A stretch of DNA of 64,000 bases from Aquimarina algiphila (GTDB lineage Bacteria > Bacteroidota > Bacteroidia > Flavobacteriales > Flavobacteriaceae), in NCBI RefSeq assembly GCF_007489275.1, contig NZ_VLNR01000020.1:21562-85561 (forward strand), given 5' to 3'. A model generated the notes under the pieces. The model had not been told where the DNA came from, did no database searches, and was given only the letters and a program-made list of their open reading frames with translations. The translations under genes were made by a program, and so were the position numbers. Below are positions 44,111 through 53,076 of this stretch, piece after piece; within the stretch, counting starts at the first letter, position 1; each line of letters begins with the position of its first letter.

Positions 44111-47100
44111 ATGTACTCACATTTTACTAAGGCAATTTGTATTCTGTTTTTTGCTTTTGGAAGTATTTTCACAATCAATTCTCAATCTTATAATCAAGAG
44201 CTATATGATGCTCTGGAATATAGACTAATTGGACCTTTTCGAGGCGGACGTAGTTCTGCTGTAACCGGAGTTTCGGGAAAACCCAATTTATTCTATTTTG
44301 GCGCTACTGGTGGTGGAGTATGGAAAACTACCGATGGTGGTCGTACATGGTCAAATATTTCTGATGGTTTCTTTGGAGGGTCTATTGGATCGATCGCTGT
44401 ATCCAAAAGTGACCCAAATGTAATTTATGTGGGTGGTGGAGAAAAAACGTTGCGTGGTAATGTATCCTCTGGATACGGGGTTTGGAAAAGTGTTGACGCA
44501 GGAAAAACATGGGTACAAGCTGGCTTGCCTAATAGTAGACATATTCCTAGAATAAGTATACATCCTACTAATCCAGATATCGTATATGCCGCGGCTTTAG
44601 GAAATATATATAAACCTACAGAGGATCGAGGAGTATATAAAAGTAATGACGGTGGTAAAACATGGAATAAAATACTATTCGCAAATCAAGATGCGGGTGC
44701 TGTAGATTTAACGTTAGATCCTAATAATCCAAGGATTCTATATGCTTCTACCTGGAACGCCAGAAGAACACCATATAGTTTAAGCTCTGGAGGAAATGGT
44801 TCTGCGTTGTGGAAAAGTACGGATAGTGGAAAAACATGGAACGAGATTTCGAAAAATAAAGGATTCGCCAAGGATACCCTAGGTATCATGGGAATAACGG
44901 TTTCGCCGGTAAATAGCGAACGTGTTTGGGCCATAGTAGAAAATAAAGAAAAAGGTGGTGTGTATCGCAGTGATGATGGTGGTGATACATGGAAACAATT
45001 GAATAGTAGTAGAAGCTTACGTCAACGTGCCTGGTACTATAGCCGTATCTATGCCGACCCACAGGATATAGATGTGGTGTATGTGGTAAACGTTTCTTAT
45101 CACAAGAGTAAAGATGGTGGTAAAAATTTTAGTAGTTATCGCGCGCCACATGGAGATCATCATGATCTTTGGATTGCTCCAGAAAATCCAAAACGTATGG
45201 TTATAGGTGATGATGGTGGTGCACAAATTACTTACGACGGAGGAGAAACCTGGAGTACTTATCATAACCAACCAACTTCTCAATTTTATAGAGTTACCAC
45301 AGATAATAGCTTTCCGTATAGAATTTACGCAGCACAACAAGATAATTCTACAATAAGAATCAAGCATAGAAGCACAGGTCGATCTATATCAGAAAATGAC
45401 TGGGAAAGAACAGCTGGCGGAGAATCAGCTCATATCGCAGTTGACCCCAAAGATAATGACGTTGTATATGGCGGAAGCTATGATGGATTTCTGACACGCA
45501 TAAACCACAGAACAGAAACCGTTCGATCTGTTAGCGTATGGCCAGACAATCCTATGGGACATGGAGCAGAAGATATGAAGTATCGTTTCCAATGGAACTT
45601 CCCGATACTATTCTCAAAGCATAATCCAAACAAATTATATACGTTTTCTAATCGTGTGCATGTCACTGAAAACGAAGGACAAAGCTGGAAAGTAATCAGT
45701 CCAGATCTTACCAGAAATGATCCTGACAAGCAAAAATCATCTGGAGGACCCATTACACAAGACAATACTTCTGTAGAATATTATTGTACAATATTTGCTG
45801 CTGCAGAAAGTCCAATCAAAGAAGGATTGCTTTGGGTTGGAAGTGATGACGGATTGATTCATATAAGCCAAGATGGAGGTGCTACATGGAATAATGTTAC
45901 ACCAAAGGGAATGCCCGAATGGATGATGATCAATAGTATTGAGCCTAGTGCTTTTGCTGAAGGAACCTGTTATATTGCAGGAACCAAATATAAATCTGGT
46001 GACTTTGCCCCATATCTCTATAAAACTACAGATTATGGGAAATCATGGACCAAAATTACTAATGGAATCAAAAGCGAGCATTTTACCCGCGTACTTCGTG
46101 AAGACCCTAAACAAAAAGGATTACTGTATGCTGGTACCGAAACCGGTATGTATATCTCTTTTAATGACGGAGCAGCATGGCAATCTTTACAGCTTAATTT
46201 ACCAATTGTTCCCATCACTGATTTAACGATCAAAGATAACAACCTGATTGTGGCTACTCAAGGAAGAAGCCTTTGGATTATAGATGATCTTACTGTATTA
46301 CATCAATTAAATAATACGATAAAGACTCAAAATCACATTTTATACAAGCCAAAAGATTCGTATCGAATGAGTGGCGGAAGTATTAAAGACTCTAAAACAG
46401 AAGGTACCAATCATCCTGCAGGAGTGATGACCTATTTCTATCTTAAAAATTATGATAAAGAAAAAGATACCATCTCGTTGACTTATTTTAATACTAAAAA
46501 TGACACCATAAAATCCTTTAGTACAAAAGCAAAAGAGAAAAAAAATCAATTAAAAATAGAGGAAAAAGGAGCTCAAATGTTTGCTTGGAATATGAGAGGG
46601 GATGGAGCAGAAAAATTAGATGGTATGATCTTATGGTGGGCTAATCTTAATGGGCCAAAAGCCGTTCCTGGCAATTATAAAGTTAGCCTTACTATAAATG
46701 GCAAAGAAGCATCAAGAAAATCTTTTACCATTTTAGCTGATCCCAGAGCAGAGTCTACCGTGCAACAAATGCAGTCTCAATTTGATTTCATCACCAGTGT
46801 AAACAAAACTGTAGACAGAGCTCATAAATCTATAAAGAAAATCAAAAAAATAAATAAGCAACTAAAAGCATTTGCAACGCAGTATAAGGATAATGAATCA
46901 ACAAAAGATTTGGTAAAAAAGGCTTCAGAATTACAAAAACAATTTGGTGAGATCGAAAAAGCTTTATATCAAACAAAGAATAAAAGTAATCAAGATCCAT
47001 TAAATTTTCCTATTAAGCTGACCAATAAGCTTGGTCATCTTAATTCGTTAGTTGGTATGGGAGATTTTGGACCTACAGAACAGGATATCGCTGTAAAAAA

Positions 47101-47224
47101 TGAACTTACCAAAAAGATTGATGAGCAATTGAGCGCTTTTGACAAATTAATTTCTGAAGAAATTAAAAGTTTTAATACAGAGTTCAATACCTTGCAACTT
47201 AATTATCTTTTTGTAGAAAAATAA
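44111..47224 (+). CDS. large secreted BNR/sortilin-type beta-propeller protein
   Basis: 1037 residues with a signal peptide (about 1-25, ending NSQS). The region about 35-690 contains at least nine Asp-box-like repeats (TTDGGRTW, SVDAGKTW, SNDGGKTW, STDSGKTW, SDDGGDTW, TYDGGETW, SQDGGATW, TTDYGKSW), as in VPS10/sortilin and BNR exo-enzyme propellers. A beta-sandwich-like part (about 720-880) and a lysine-rich coiled coil (about 890-1030) follow. Homologues are often labelled glycosyl hydrolase, but no catalytic set is evident, so ligand or polymer binding is as likely. No T9SS C-terminal signal is evident. The HemJ-like gene starts at the next base after its stop. Confidence 0.88.
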   Translation: MYSHFTKAICILFFAFGSIFTINSQSYNQELYDALEYRLIGPFRGGRSSAVTGVSGKPNLFYFGATGGGVWKTTDGGRTWSNISDGFFGGSIGSIAVSKSDPNVIYVGGGEKTLRGNVSSGYGVWKSVDAGKTWVQAGLPNSRHIPRISIHPTNPDIVYAAALGNIYKPTEDRGVYKSNDGGKTWNKILFANQDAGAVDLTLDPNNPRILYASTWNARRTPYSLSSGGNGSALWKSTDSGKTWNEISKNKGFAKDTLGIMGITVSPVNSERVWAIVENKEKGGVYRSDDGGDTWKQLNSSRSLRQRAWYYSRIYADPQDIDVVYVVNVSYHKSKDGGKNFSSYRAPHGDHHDLWIAPENPKRMVIGDDGGAQITYDGGETWSTYHNQPTSQFYRVTTDNSFPYRIYAAQQDNSTIRIKHRSTGRSISENDWERTAGGESAHIAVDPKDNDVVYGGSYDGFLTRINHRTETVRSVSVWPDNPMGHGAEDMKYRFQWNFPILFSKHNPNKLYTFSNRVHVTENEGQSWKVISPDLTRNDPDKQKSSGGPITQDNTSVEYYCTIFAAAESPIKEGLLWVGSDDGLIHISQDGGATWNNVTPKGMPEWMMINSIEPSAFAEGTCYIAGTKYKSGDFAPYLYKTTDYGKSWTKITNGIKSEHFTRVLREDPKQKGLLYAGTETGMYISFNDGAAWQSLQLNLPIVPITDLTIKDNNLIVATQGRSLWIIDDLTVLHQLNNTIKTQNHILYKPKDSYRMSGGSIKDSKTEGTNHPAGVMTYFYLKNYDKEKDTISLTYFNTKNDTIKSFSTKAKEKKNQLKIEEKGAQMFAWNMRGDGAEKLDGMILWWANLNGPKAVPGNYKVSLTINGKEASRKSFTILADPRAESTVQQMQSQFDFITSVNKTVDRAHKSIKKIKKINKQLKAFATQYKDNESTKDLVKKASELQKQFGEIEKALYQTKNKSNQDPLNFPIKLTNKLGHLNSLVGMGDFGPTEQDIAVKNELTKKIDEQLSAFDKLISEEIKSFNTEFNTLQLNYLFVEK

Positions 47225-47776
47225 ATGCTCGAATATTATAATTACATAAAATCCCTGCACCTCATCTTTGTGATTACATGGTTTGCAGGGTTATTTTATA
47301 TACCCAGACTATTTGTATATCAGATCGAGGCTTCGCAAAAACCATCTCCTGATAAAGAAATTCTGGGAAATCAACTTAAGCTAATGGCCAAACGTCTTTG
47401 GTTTATCATCACATGGCCTTCTTCTATCTTAGCCACTTTATTTGCAATTTGGTTACTGGTTTTAATGCCTGGCTGGCTAGAGCAACCATGGATGCATGTT
47501 AAGTTAGGTTTTGTGGTATTACTCATCCTTTATCATCTTAAATGTCATCATATCTACAAACAGCTTCAAAATGATATCATAAAATGGTCTTCTAATCAAA
47601 TGCGAATGTGGAATGAGGGCTCTACAATTATACTTTTTTCAGTAATTTTTCTCGTCGTTGTCAGAGATGCTGTTAACTGGATTTATGGCGTCATCTCAAT
47701 CATATCTCTATCTATATTACTTATGATGGGAATCAAACTTTACAAAAGAATCAGGGATAAAAACCCTGAGGCTTAG
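47225..47776 (+). CDS. hemJ: HemJ/CopD-family membrane protein, probable protoporphyrinogen oxidase
   Basis: 183 residues with four or five membrane helices. The conserved HemJ features are present: the histidine in IKSLHLIFVITWFAGLFY, PRLFVY, MAKRLWFIITWPSS, the HVKLGFV segment and YHLKCHHIYKQL. The segment MWNEGSTIILFSVIFLVVVRD corresponds to the RxxNExPT region but lacks the usual PT. HemJ oxidises protoporphyrinogen IX to protoporphyrin IX in the inner membrane, the step missing between HemF and HemH in this window. It begins immediately after the BNR gene, 9 kb from hemH. CopD-type copper transport is the alternative reading. Confidence 0.78.
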   Translation: MLEYYNYIKSLHLIFVITWFAGLFYIPRLFVYQIEASQKPSPDKEILGNQLKLMAKRLWFIITWPSSILATLFAIWLLVLMPGWLEQPWMHVKLGFVVLLILYHLKCHHIYKQLQNDIIKWSSNQMRMWNEGSTIILFSVIFLVVVRDAVNWIYGVISIISLSILLMMGIKLYKRIRDKNPEA

Positions 47777-47813
47777 TACAAATTAAAACTGCGTTAGGGA
47801 TAGAAGTGGCATC

Positions 47814-47862
47814 CTTTTTTTCTTGTCATACTGAGCTTGTCGAAGTATACAAGCAAAAAAAG
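47814..47862. repeat. REP-like extragenic palindrome, possible terminator after hemJ
   Basis: CTTTTTTTCTTGT pairs with ACAAGCAAAAAAAG with one bulged base, enclosing ATACT...AGTAT around GAGCTTGTCGA. The T and A runs on both sides would allow termination in either direction. From memory, the flanks GCGTTAGGGAT and GAATAGCC resemble a repeat common in flavobacterial genomes. Confidence 0.65.
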
Positions 47863-47923
47863 ATAAAACGAATAGCCTGGCCCGAACACCCAAGAAAATA
47901 ATCAAAGTAAAATCGCAAGTATC

Positions 47924-48469
47924 TTGAATTTTATTCCACAAACATATCAGACCAAATCAGGAAAATCTGTAGTCATTCGAGAAGCTACTCCAGAAGATGC
48001 CCAAAAGTTATTAGATCTTAAACGTCAATATCTTAAAGAAACAGATACTATACCCTTATTCGATTATGAATACACTAATACCATAGAAGAAGAAGGAGCA
48101 TTAATTCAACGCCTAAAAAAGAATCCTAATTGCTTACTACTTATTGCAGAGAATAATGGAAATATAATCGGAAACATTGATCTTACAGGCAGTTGGAGAA
48201 AAAAAATGGAGCATACTGCCATGATTGGTATGGGTATACATACAGCATGGCAAAATCAAGGAATCGGTACTTTATTGCTCCAAAATGTATTGACATGGTC
48301 AACACAAAATACCCTATTAAAACTACTCTGGTTAGAAGTTTATGCTACGAATCTTCCTGGTATTAGATTATATAAGAAAATGGGATTCAAGGAATCTGGA
48401 TTTATTGAGAATTTCTTTCTTGAAGAGGAAAAATATATAGATAAGGTTACAATGATTATTAATCTTTGA
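47924..48469 (+). CDS. GNAT-family N-acetyltransferase
   Basis: 181 residues. The acetyl-CoA-binding motif is clear: MIGMGIHTAWQNQGIGTLLL (Q-x-x-G-x-G/A pattern), followed by LEVYATNLPGIRLYKKMGF and the C-terminal FKESGF strand. Likely substrates are amines or protein N-termini; none can be named. The start is TTG at 47924-47926: there is an in-frame stop at 47873 and no ATG before the middle of the domain, so a non-ATG start is required. The REP-like palindrome lies just upstream, so transcription probably begins after it. Confidence 0.87.
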   Translation: MNFIPQTYQTKSGKSVVIREATPEDAQKLLDLKRQYLKETDTIPLFDYEYTNTIEEEGALIQRLKKNPNCLLLIAENNGNIIGNIDLTGSWRKKMEHTAMIGMGIHTAWQNQGIGTLLLQNVLTWSTQNTLLKLLWLEVYATNLPGIRLYKKMGFKESGFIENFFLEEEKYIDKVTMIINL

Positions 48470-48501
48470 GGTTACTTTTTTCTCAAGATGTGATAACAAA
48501 A

Positions 48502-48529
48502 AGACTGCCTAATTATTTTTAGACAGCCT
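48502..48529. terminator. probable bidirectional terminator between convergent genes
   Basis: An imperfect hairpin (arms about 11 nt with two mismatches, loop TTATTT) lies between the acetyltransferase stop and the metalloprotease stop. Confidence 0.45.
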
Positions 48530-48555
48530 CTTAATTTATAAGTGCATTACTTATT

Positions 48556-49344
48556 TTATCTACATAACCTGTTACTTCTATTGCTATACATTCTTCTTAC
48601 AGCCCTACGATCGTTTACAGAAACATTGTTTGCATTAAAAACCACACTAGGATTTGATCCAGAAGTCATAATCGAACTAGTATCATTATTAGGTGTTCCA
48701 GGCACCTGTGTTCCAAAAAACCCTTGTTCTGCATGAAGAAACCCGATATTATGTCCAATTTCATGAGTTAATATATTACCCCATTCTCTAGCCGTTACTG
48801 GATCTCCATCAATACTAGGTTCATTAAGATTCAAAATAATCAGACCTCCTTCTACTCCATTGGTAGGAAACTCTCCTAGACCCCAACCACCTATTTCACC
48901 AGGTCTTGCCAAACGGACGAGAATATCAGGATTAGAGGTAACTTCTACTAATCGAAGCGTTGTATTATTCACCCTATTCCACAAGTTAATACCTCTTTGA
49001 AATCCTCTTCCTGCGGCATTATTACCCAAAGCATTCTGAATACGAATATTACCTGCTCTGTTACAATTAACAATACCAAAAAAAGCTTGTTTTTGGTAGT
49101 TATCTTCTTTTAGTGTTTCTTCGGTGAAGAAAATATCTCCATCTACAATATATCCTCCTTTAGTGGATGTAACGGATGTTTTATCCATATCAAATCCCAT
49201 ACTCTGTAATTTTGATAAAATTTCGGAAGATATATCCTGTTGAGTAATTGTACTGTCTTGTTGAACATCATTGTCAACATCACTAGAACATCTTGTCATA
49301 CCAATAGCAATAACTATCAGCATAGCTAATTTAAAAGTTTTCAT
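48556..49344 (-). CDS. dual-action HEIGH metalloprotease (M57-like) lipoprotein
   Basis: 262 residues. The lipoprotein signal ends IGMTRC (Cys19), then an Asp/Ser/Gln-rich linker. The zinc motif HEIGHNIGFLH (194-204) gives three histidine ligands and the general-base glutamate, and a Met-turn candidate SIMTSG follows (about 225). The HEIGH wording, the placement and an upstream GGLIILNLN-type strand match the Bacteroidota family named dual-action HEIGH metallopeptidase. It is probably exported and anchored to the outer membrane; the substrate is unknown. The C-terminus (RRAVRRMYSNRSNRLCR) is strongly basic. Confidence 0.9.
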   Translation of the reverse strand: MKTFKLAMLIVIAIGMTRCSSDVDNDVQQDSTITQQDISSEILSKLQSMGFDMDKTSVTSTKGGYIVDGDIFFTEETLKEDNYQKQAFFGIVNCNRAGNIRIQNALGNNAAGRGFQRGINLWNRVNNTTLRLVEVTSNPDILVRLARPGEIGGWGLGEFPTNGVEGGLIILNLNEPSIDGDPVTAREWGNILTHEIGHNIGFLHAEQGFFGTQVPGTPNNDTSSIMTSGSNPSVVFNANNVSVNDRRAVRRMYSNRSNRLCR

Positions 49345-49567
49345 AATTTGTATATATTTAAGTTGAATGTTGAAATTATTAAAACACTGATACTAAAACA
49401 ACTAAATTGTTACATATTTAACATTTTAGGCTAATTTGTATTTAATTCTTGATTCTTAGTTAAGAGAAAAAATAATGATGGTCAGGTGTATAAAATTTGG
49501 TTTTATGTGTTAGGGTGTCGTTGTTAAGACTTTTCATTATCTTCGTGCAACTTTTTAGCATAATTCT

Positions 49568-50425
49568 ATGATCAAATCCATGACAGGCTTTGGGAAGTCG
49601 GTTCTACAACTTCCTACAAAAAAAATCACTATAGAGGTTAAATCACTCAACAGCAAAAACCTAGACCTTAATGCTCGAATTCCTTCACAATACCGTGAAA
49701 AGGAACTCCAGATGAGAAATACCATAGCAAAAACTTTGGTTAGAGGTAAAGTTGATTTTGGATTATATGTAGAAGCTACTGGTGAAGAAACATCAAATAA
49801 AGTTAACGAGGCTATTGTAAAAGAGTACATCAGGCAACTATCCAATGTACATCAAGGTGATACTACAGAATTGTTAAAAATGGCTGTTCGAATGCCAGAT
49901 GCCTTAAAAACTGAACGTGAACAAATTAATGAAGAGGAATTTAAAGCCATAACCGATGCTCTTAATACAGCACTTGTAGAAATAGAATCCTATAGAAATG
50001 ATGAGGGAAAAGCATTAGAAAAAGATTTTAACCTTCGTATCAAAAACATAGGTGAATTACTAGAAAAGGTAATACAAATTGATCCGGAACGTATGACTGC
50101 CGTAAGAGAAAAATTACAAAAAGCTGTTTCTGATCTAAAAGAAGAGGTAGATCAAAATCGTTTTGAGCAAGAATTGATTTATTATCTTGAAAAATTCGAT
50201 ATTACTGAAGAAAAAGTGAGATTAGCAAATCATTTAGAATACTTTGCTATCACATTAAATTCTGCCGATTCTAATGGTAAAAAACTAGGGTTTATAACTC
50301 AGGAAATAGGTCGTGAGATCAATACTATTGGTAGTAAATCTAACTACGCACCTATGCAACAATTGGTGGTTCAGATGAAAGATGAACTCGAAAAAATTAA
50401 AGAACAATTGCTAAATGTATTGTAA
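49568..50425 (+). CDS. YicC-family endoribonuclease-like protein
   Basis: 285 residues, the usual length of the YicC/YloC family. The N-terminal MIKSMTGFGKS and the C-terminal block GKKLGFITQEIGREINTIGSK are diagnostic. E. coli YicC is an endoribonuclease involved in small-RNA turnover; the same activity is plausible here by homology. It abuts gmk with no spacing (stop 50423-50425, ATG 50426), an arrangement widely conserved in bacteria. Confidence 0.95.
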   Translation: MIKSMTGFGKSVLQLPTKKITIEVKSLNSKNLDLNARIPSQYREKELQMRNTIAKTLVRGKVDFGLYVEATGEETSNKVNEAIVKEYIRQLSNVHQGDTTELLKMAVRMPDALKTEREQINEEEFKAITDALNTALVEIESYRNDEGKALEKDFNLRIKNIGELLEKVIQIDPERMTAVREKLQKAVSDLKEEVDQNRFEQELIYYLEKFDITEEKVRLANHLEYFAITLNSADSNGKKLGFITQEIGREINTIGSKSNYAPMQQLVVQMKDELEKIKEQLLNVL

Positions 50426-50998
50426 ATGAGCCAAGGTAAACTTATTGTACTTTCGGCACCCTCTGGAAGTGGAAAAACTACTTTAGTTAAATATTTACTT
50501 AATCAAGAGGAATTAAATCTTGGATTTTCAATTTCTGCTGCTTCCCGAGAACCTCGTGGAGCTGAAATTCATGGGAAAGATTATTATTTTTTATCCTTAA
50601 GAGAATTCAAAAACAAAATCAAAGCTGATGAATTTCTAGAATGGGAAGAAGTCTATCGGGATAACTTTTACGGAACTTTAAAAACCGAAGTGCAGCGACT
50701 TTGGGATAGTGGTAAACATGTAATTTTTGATATTGATGTCGTTGGTGGTTTAGATATCAAAAGAATCTATCCAGATCGTACTTTAGCAATTTTTGTAAAG
50801 CCTCCAAGTATTGAAGAACTCAAAATTCGTCTTAAAAAACGTAAAACAGAATCTGAAGATAAGATCAATATGAGGGTCGCTAAAGCCTCTACAGAAATGG
50901 CAACTGCTCCACAATTTGATGCTATAGTTACCAATGATGATCTTGAAAAAGCAAAAGAAGAAGTCTCTCAATTAGTGAGAAAGTTTCTTTTGAAGTAA
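50426..50998 (+). CDS. gmk: guanylate kinase
   Basis: 190 residues, normal length. It phosphorylates GMP to GDP with ATP in the cytoplasm. P-loop APSGSGKTT (about 9-17), the GMP-binding segment SISAASREPRGAEIHGKDYYF, FLEWEEVY and the lid region RLKKRKTESEDKINMR are all present. It sits between yicC and nadD in the same direction, with a terminator-like hairpin after it. Confidence 0.98.
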   Translation: MSQGKLIVLSAPSGSGKTTLVKYLLNQEELNLGFSISAASREPRGAEIHGKDYYFLSLREFKNKIKADEFLEWEEVYRDNFYGTLKTEVQRLWDSGKHVIFDIDVVGGLDIKRIYPDRTLAIFVKPPSIEELKIRLKKRKTESEDKINMRVAKASTEMATAPQFDAIVTNDDLEKAKEEVSQLVRKFLLK

Positions 50999-51019
50999 TT
51001 TACAATAAACTAAACTGAT

Positions 51020-51053
51020 GCTCTTCAAAAAGTGAATAAAAGAAGAGCTTTTT
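51020..51053 (+). terminator. terminator- or attenuator-like hairpin between gmk and nadD
   Basis: The 7-bp arms GCTCTTC and GAAGAGC are separated by 15 nt and followed by five Ts, ending 2 bp before the nadD ATG. The long loop makes it weak; it may dampen nadD expression. Confidence 0.4.
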
Positions 51054-51055
51054 CA

Positions 51056-51637
51056 ATGAAGAATATAGGATTATATTTCGGGACATTTAACCCTATTCAT
51101 ATAGGTCATTTAGCCATTGCTAATCACATGGCTGAATTCTCTGATCTCGATGAAATCTGGATGGTAGTGACTCCTCATAATCCACATAAAAAGAAAAGTT
51201 CCTTACTGGATAATCATCATCGTTATGAGATGGTATATCGTGCTACTGAGTTATATCCAAAACTAAAACCCAGCGATATCGAATTTGGTTTACCTCAACC
51301 TAATTATACGGTATATACTCTAGCTCATTTGCAGGAAAAATACCCAGAAGATCAATTTCATCTCATTATGGGTGAAGATAATTTAAAGAGTTTTCATAAA
51401 TGGAAAAATTATGATGTCATCCTAGAAAATCATAACATCTATATATATCCTCGTATTGCAGAAGGGAATGTAGAATCTCAATTTAAGGATCATCCAAAAA
51501 TTCAACGTATTAAAGCTCCTATTATGGAGATTTCTTCTACATTTATACGTAACTCTATTGCAAATAATAAAAATGTAAAACCGTTACTTCCCATTTCTGT
51601 ATGGGAATATATCGATGAAATGAATTTTTATAAATAA
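51056..51637 (+). CDS. nadD: nicotinate-nucleotide adenylyltransferase
   Basis: 193 residues from the ATG at 51056, preferred to an in-frame GTG at 51032 because the family starts just before the motif LYFGTFNPIHIGH, which this ATG places at residues about 6-18. It transfers AMP from ATP to nicotinate mononucleotide in NAD synthesis. The C-terminal ISSTFIRNS motif (nucleotidyltransferase ISSTxIR) is intact. It is linked to yicC-gmk by direction and a 57-bp gap. Confidence 0.96.
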   Translation: MKNIGLYFGTFNPIHIGHLAIANHMAEFSDLDEIWMVVTPHNPHKKKSSLLDNHHRYEMVYRATELYPKLKPSDIEFGLPQPNYTVYTLAHLQEKYPEDQFHLIMGEDNLKSFHKWKNYDVILENHNIYIYPRIAEGNVESQFKDHPKIQRIKAPIMEISSTFIRNSIANNKNVKPLLPISVWEYIDEMNFYK

Positions 51638-51641
51638 ATCG

Positions 51642-52289
51642 TTATAAGCTATTTATAGACGAACCTCCTCCCATAGTCTCTTTTATTCTTTTCATAAGTC
51701 GATGTACTCTACCACTACCTCCCGCTATAATCCCAGCTGTAAGAACAATATCAATAGATTGAATAATCGTAATTTGAATACTAGACAATTCTGTCTCTGG
51801 GCCATTAAATACTATTCCAGCCATAAGTCGTAACCCAGAAAAAGAAAGAATTAACCCTATCGCAAATGCAATAATCGTTGTTCTTCTTTGTCTTTTTAAT
51901 CCTCTTGTCATTAGAAACTCCTCTAATTCTTTTTTTTCTTTCATCATTTTTGCCACTTCTGCAGACTCAGGTTTTTCTTCGGTAGATTCTGGATCTGTCA
52001 ATGCGGCAACATCAATTGGATTATTTAAACGCTCCAGAAACTTGTTAATATCAGTAATACGATCTTTACATTGTATTTTTACTTTCTGATTAGGGTCATC
52101 AACAAAGATCTCAATAAACTGTTCTACAACCAGCATAATTACCGATATATAACCAAGCATGGCCATTACATTTCCTGGAGTCAAATGAGAAAGATCAATA
52201 GCCGGCAACTGTTCTTCAAAATAGATAAAACTTCCAATAGCAAGTATGATGAGAATTATTGCTATTGGGTTCCTATATAATGCTTTCAT
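51642..52289 (-). CDS. integral membrane protein, unknown function
   Basis: About 215 residues from the ATG at 52287-52289, chosen since it places the basic MKALYRN directly before a membrane helix; a frame starting at 52319 adds ten residues. Four hydrophobic segments lie at about 8-25, 38-58, 130-152 and 172-192. Between the second and third is a long acidic, probably helical cytoplasmic part (PESTEEKPESAEVAKMMKEKKEL), and the C-terminus is basic (RVHRLMKRIKE). No family is recognised. It converges with nadD with 4 bp between stops. Confidence 0.75.
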   Translation of the reverse strand: MKALYRNPIAIILIILAIGSFIYFEEQLPAIDLSHLTPGNVMAMLGYISVIMLVVEQFIEIFVDDPNQKVKIQCKDRITDINKFLERLNNPIDVAALTDPESTEEKPESAEVAKMMKEKKELEEFLMTRGLKRQRRTTIIAFAIGLILSFSGLRLMAGIVFNGPETELSSIQITIIQSIDIVLTAGIIAGGSGRVHRLMKRIKETMGGGSSINSL

Positions 52290-52375
52290 CGTCTTAAAAG
52301 TATATAGATAAAAATACAAAATCTATAGTTGACCGTTTACATTTATGAAGAAAAACAAATAATATTACTTGAAGC

Positions 52376-52409
52376 AAAAAAAGCACAACTCTTAAAAGTT
52401 GTGCTTTTT
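52376..52409. terminator. strong rho-independent terminator, bidirectional
   Basis: Perfect 13-bp arms (52378-52390 and 52397-52409) with the loop CTTAAA and A/T runs on both outer flanks. It serves the minus-strand gene ending at 52443. Confidence 0.8.
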
Positions 52410-52442
52410 ATTCATTATCTGTATATACTTTTAGATCTTATA

Positions 52443-53015
52443 CTATGCTTTTTTCCATACCCGATCTTTAAAAACATCATCAACAACCGTATTAAAAATA
52501 TGATTAAAATAGTTACTCATTGTCTTAATACCCACCGCCGTGATAACACCAAGAATATGTTTTTCGGTATAACCAGCACTTAGAAAACTATCAATATCTG
52601 TTTGTAAGGGTAATCCTCTTGTTGAAGTAACGATTTTTGTAAACAAACTTAATGCCTTCAATTTATCATCTGGTATTTCAGCATTATCACGAATTGCATT
52701 GGTTACTTCTGCAGGCACATTGGTCATATGATCTCCTACAAAACTATGTGCTGCCATACAGTATTCACAGCCGTTTTCAAAGGCAACAGACAGCAATACA
52801 ACCTCTTGTTCTTGCGGAGTAAAACCAGAATTTGCCCTAAATGAATTATACCCTGCAACATAACTATCTAATAACGCAGGGTTATTTGCCATACCTAAGT
52901 ACATATTGGGAATAAAACCTAGTTTTTTTTCTGTATTCTCCAGTATTTTACTCGAAACTCCATCTGCATTTTCGATTGTTTTTGGTTCTAAAGTCATTGT
53001 TTTTAATGTGTTCAT
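52443..53015 (-). CDS. AhpD-like carboxymuconolactone decarboxylase-family protein
   Basis: 190 residues. The AhpD-type redox motif is present as CEYCMAAH (Cys83, Cys86, His90) in a helical domain; nearby conserved blocks are GFIPNMYLGMANNP and FTPQEQEVVLLSVA. Such proteins act as alkylhydroperoxidase-like thiol peroxidases or as gamma-carboxymuconolactone decarboxylases; the CxxC argues for the redox role. A perfect 16-bp palindrome lies 28 bp upstream of its start, matching one in front of the neighbouring TetR gene, so it is probably repressed by that regulator. Confidence 0.9.
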   Translation of the reverse strand: MNTLKTMTLEPKTIENADGVSSKILENTEKKLGFIPNMYLGMANNPALLDSYVAGYNSFRANSGFTPQEQEVVLLSVAFENGCEYCMAAHSFVGDHMTNVPAEVTNAIRDNAEIPDDKLKALSLFTKIVTSTRGLPLQTDIDSFLSAGYTEKHILGVITAVGIKTMSNYFNHIFNTVVDDVFKDRVWKKA

Positions 53016-53042
53016 GGTACTAAAAAATTTAAATTAATATTT

Positions 53043-53058
53043 CTAAGCAATTGCTTAG
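53043..53058. promoter_or_regulatory. TetR-type operator upstream of the AhpD-like gene
   Basis: CTAAGCAATTGCTTAG is a perfect 16-bp palindrome. A near-identical copy lies at 53663-53678 in front of the TetR gene. Confidence 0.75.
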
Positions 53059-53076
53059 TTTTGGTATAAAAAAAAC

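Noticed and set aside
45017..45367. 116-residue minus-strand frame inside the BNR gene
   Set aside because: Shadow of Asp-box repeat coding; there is no independent support.
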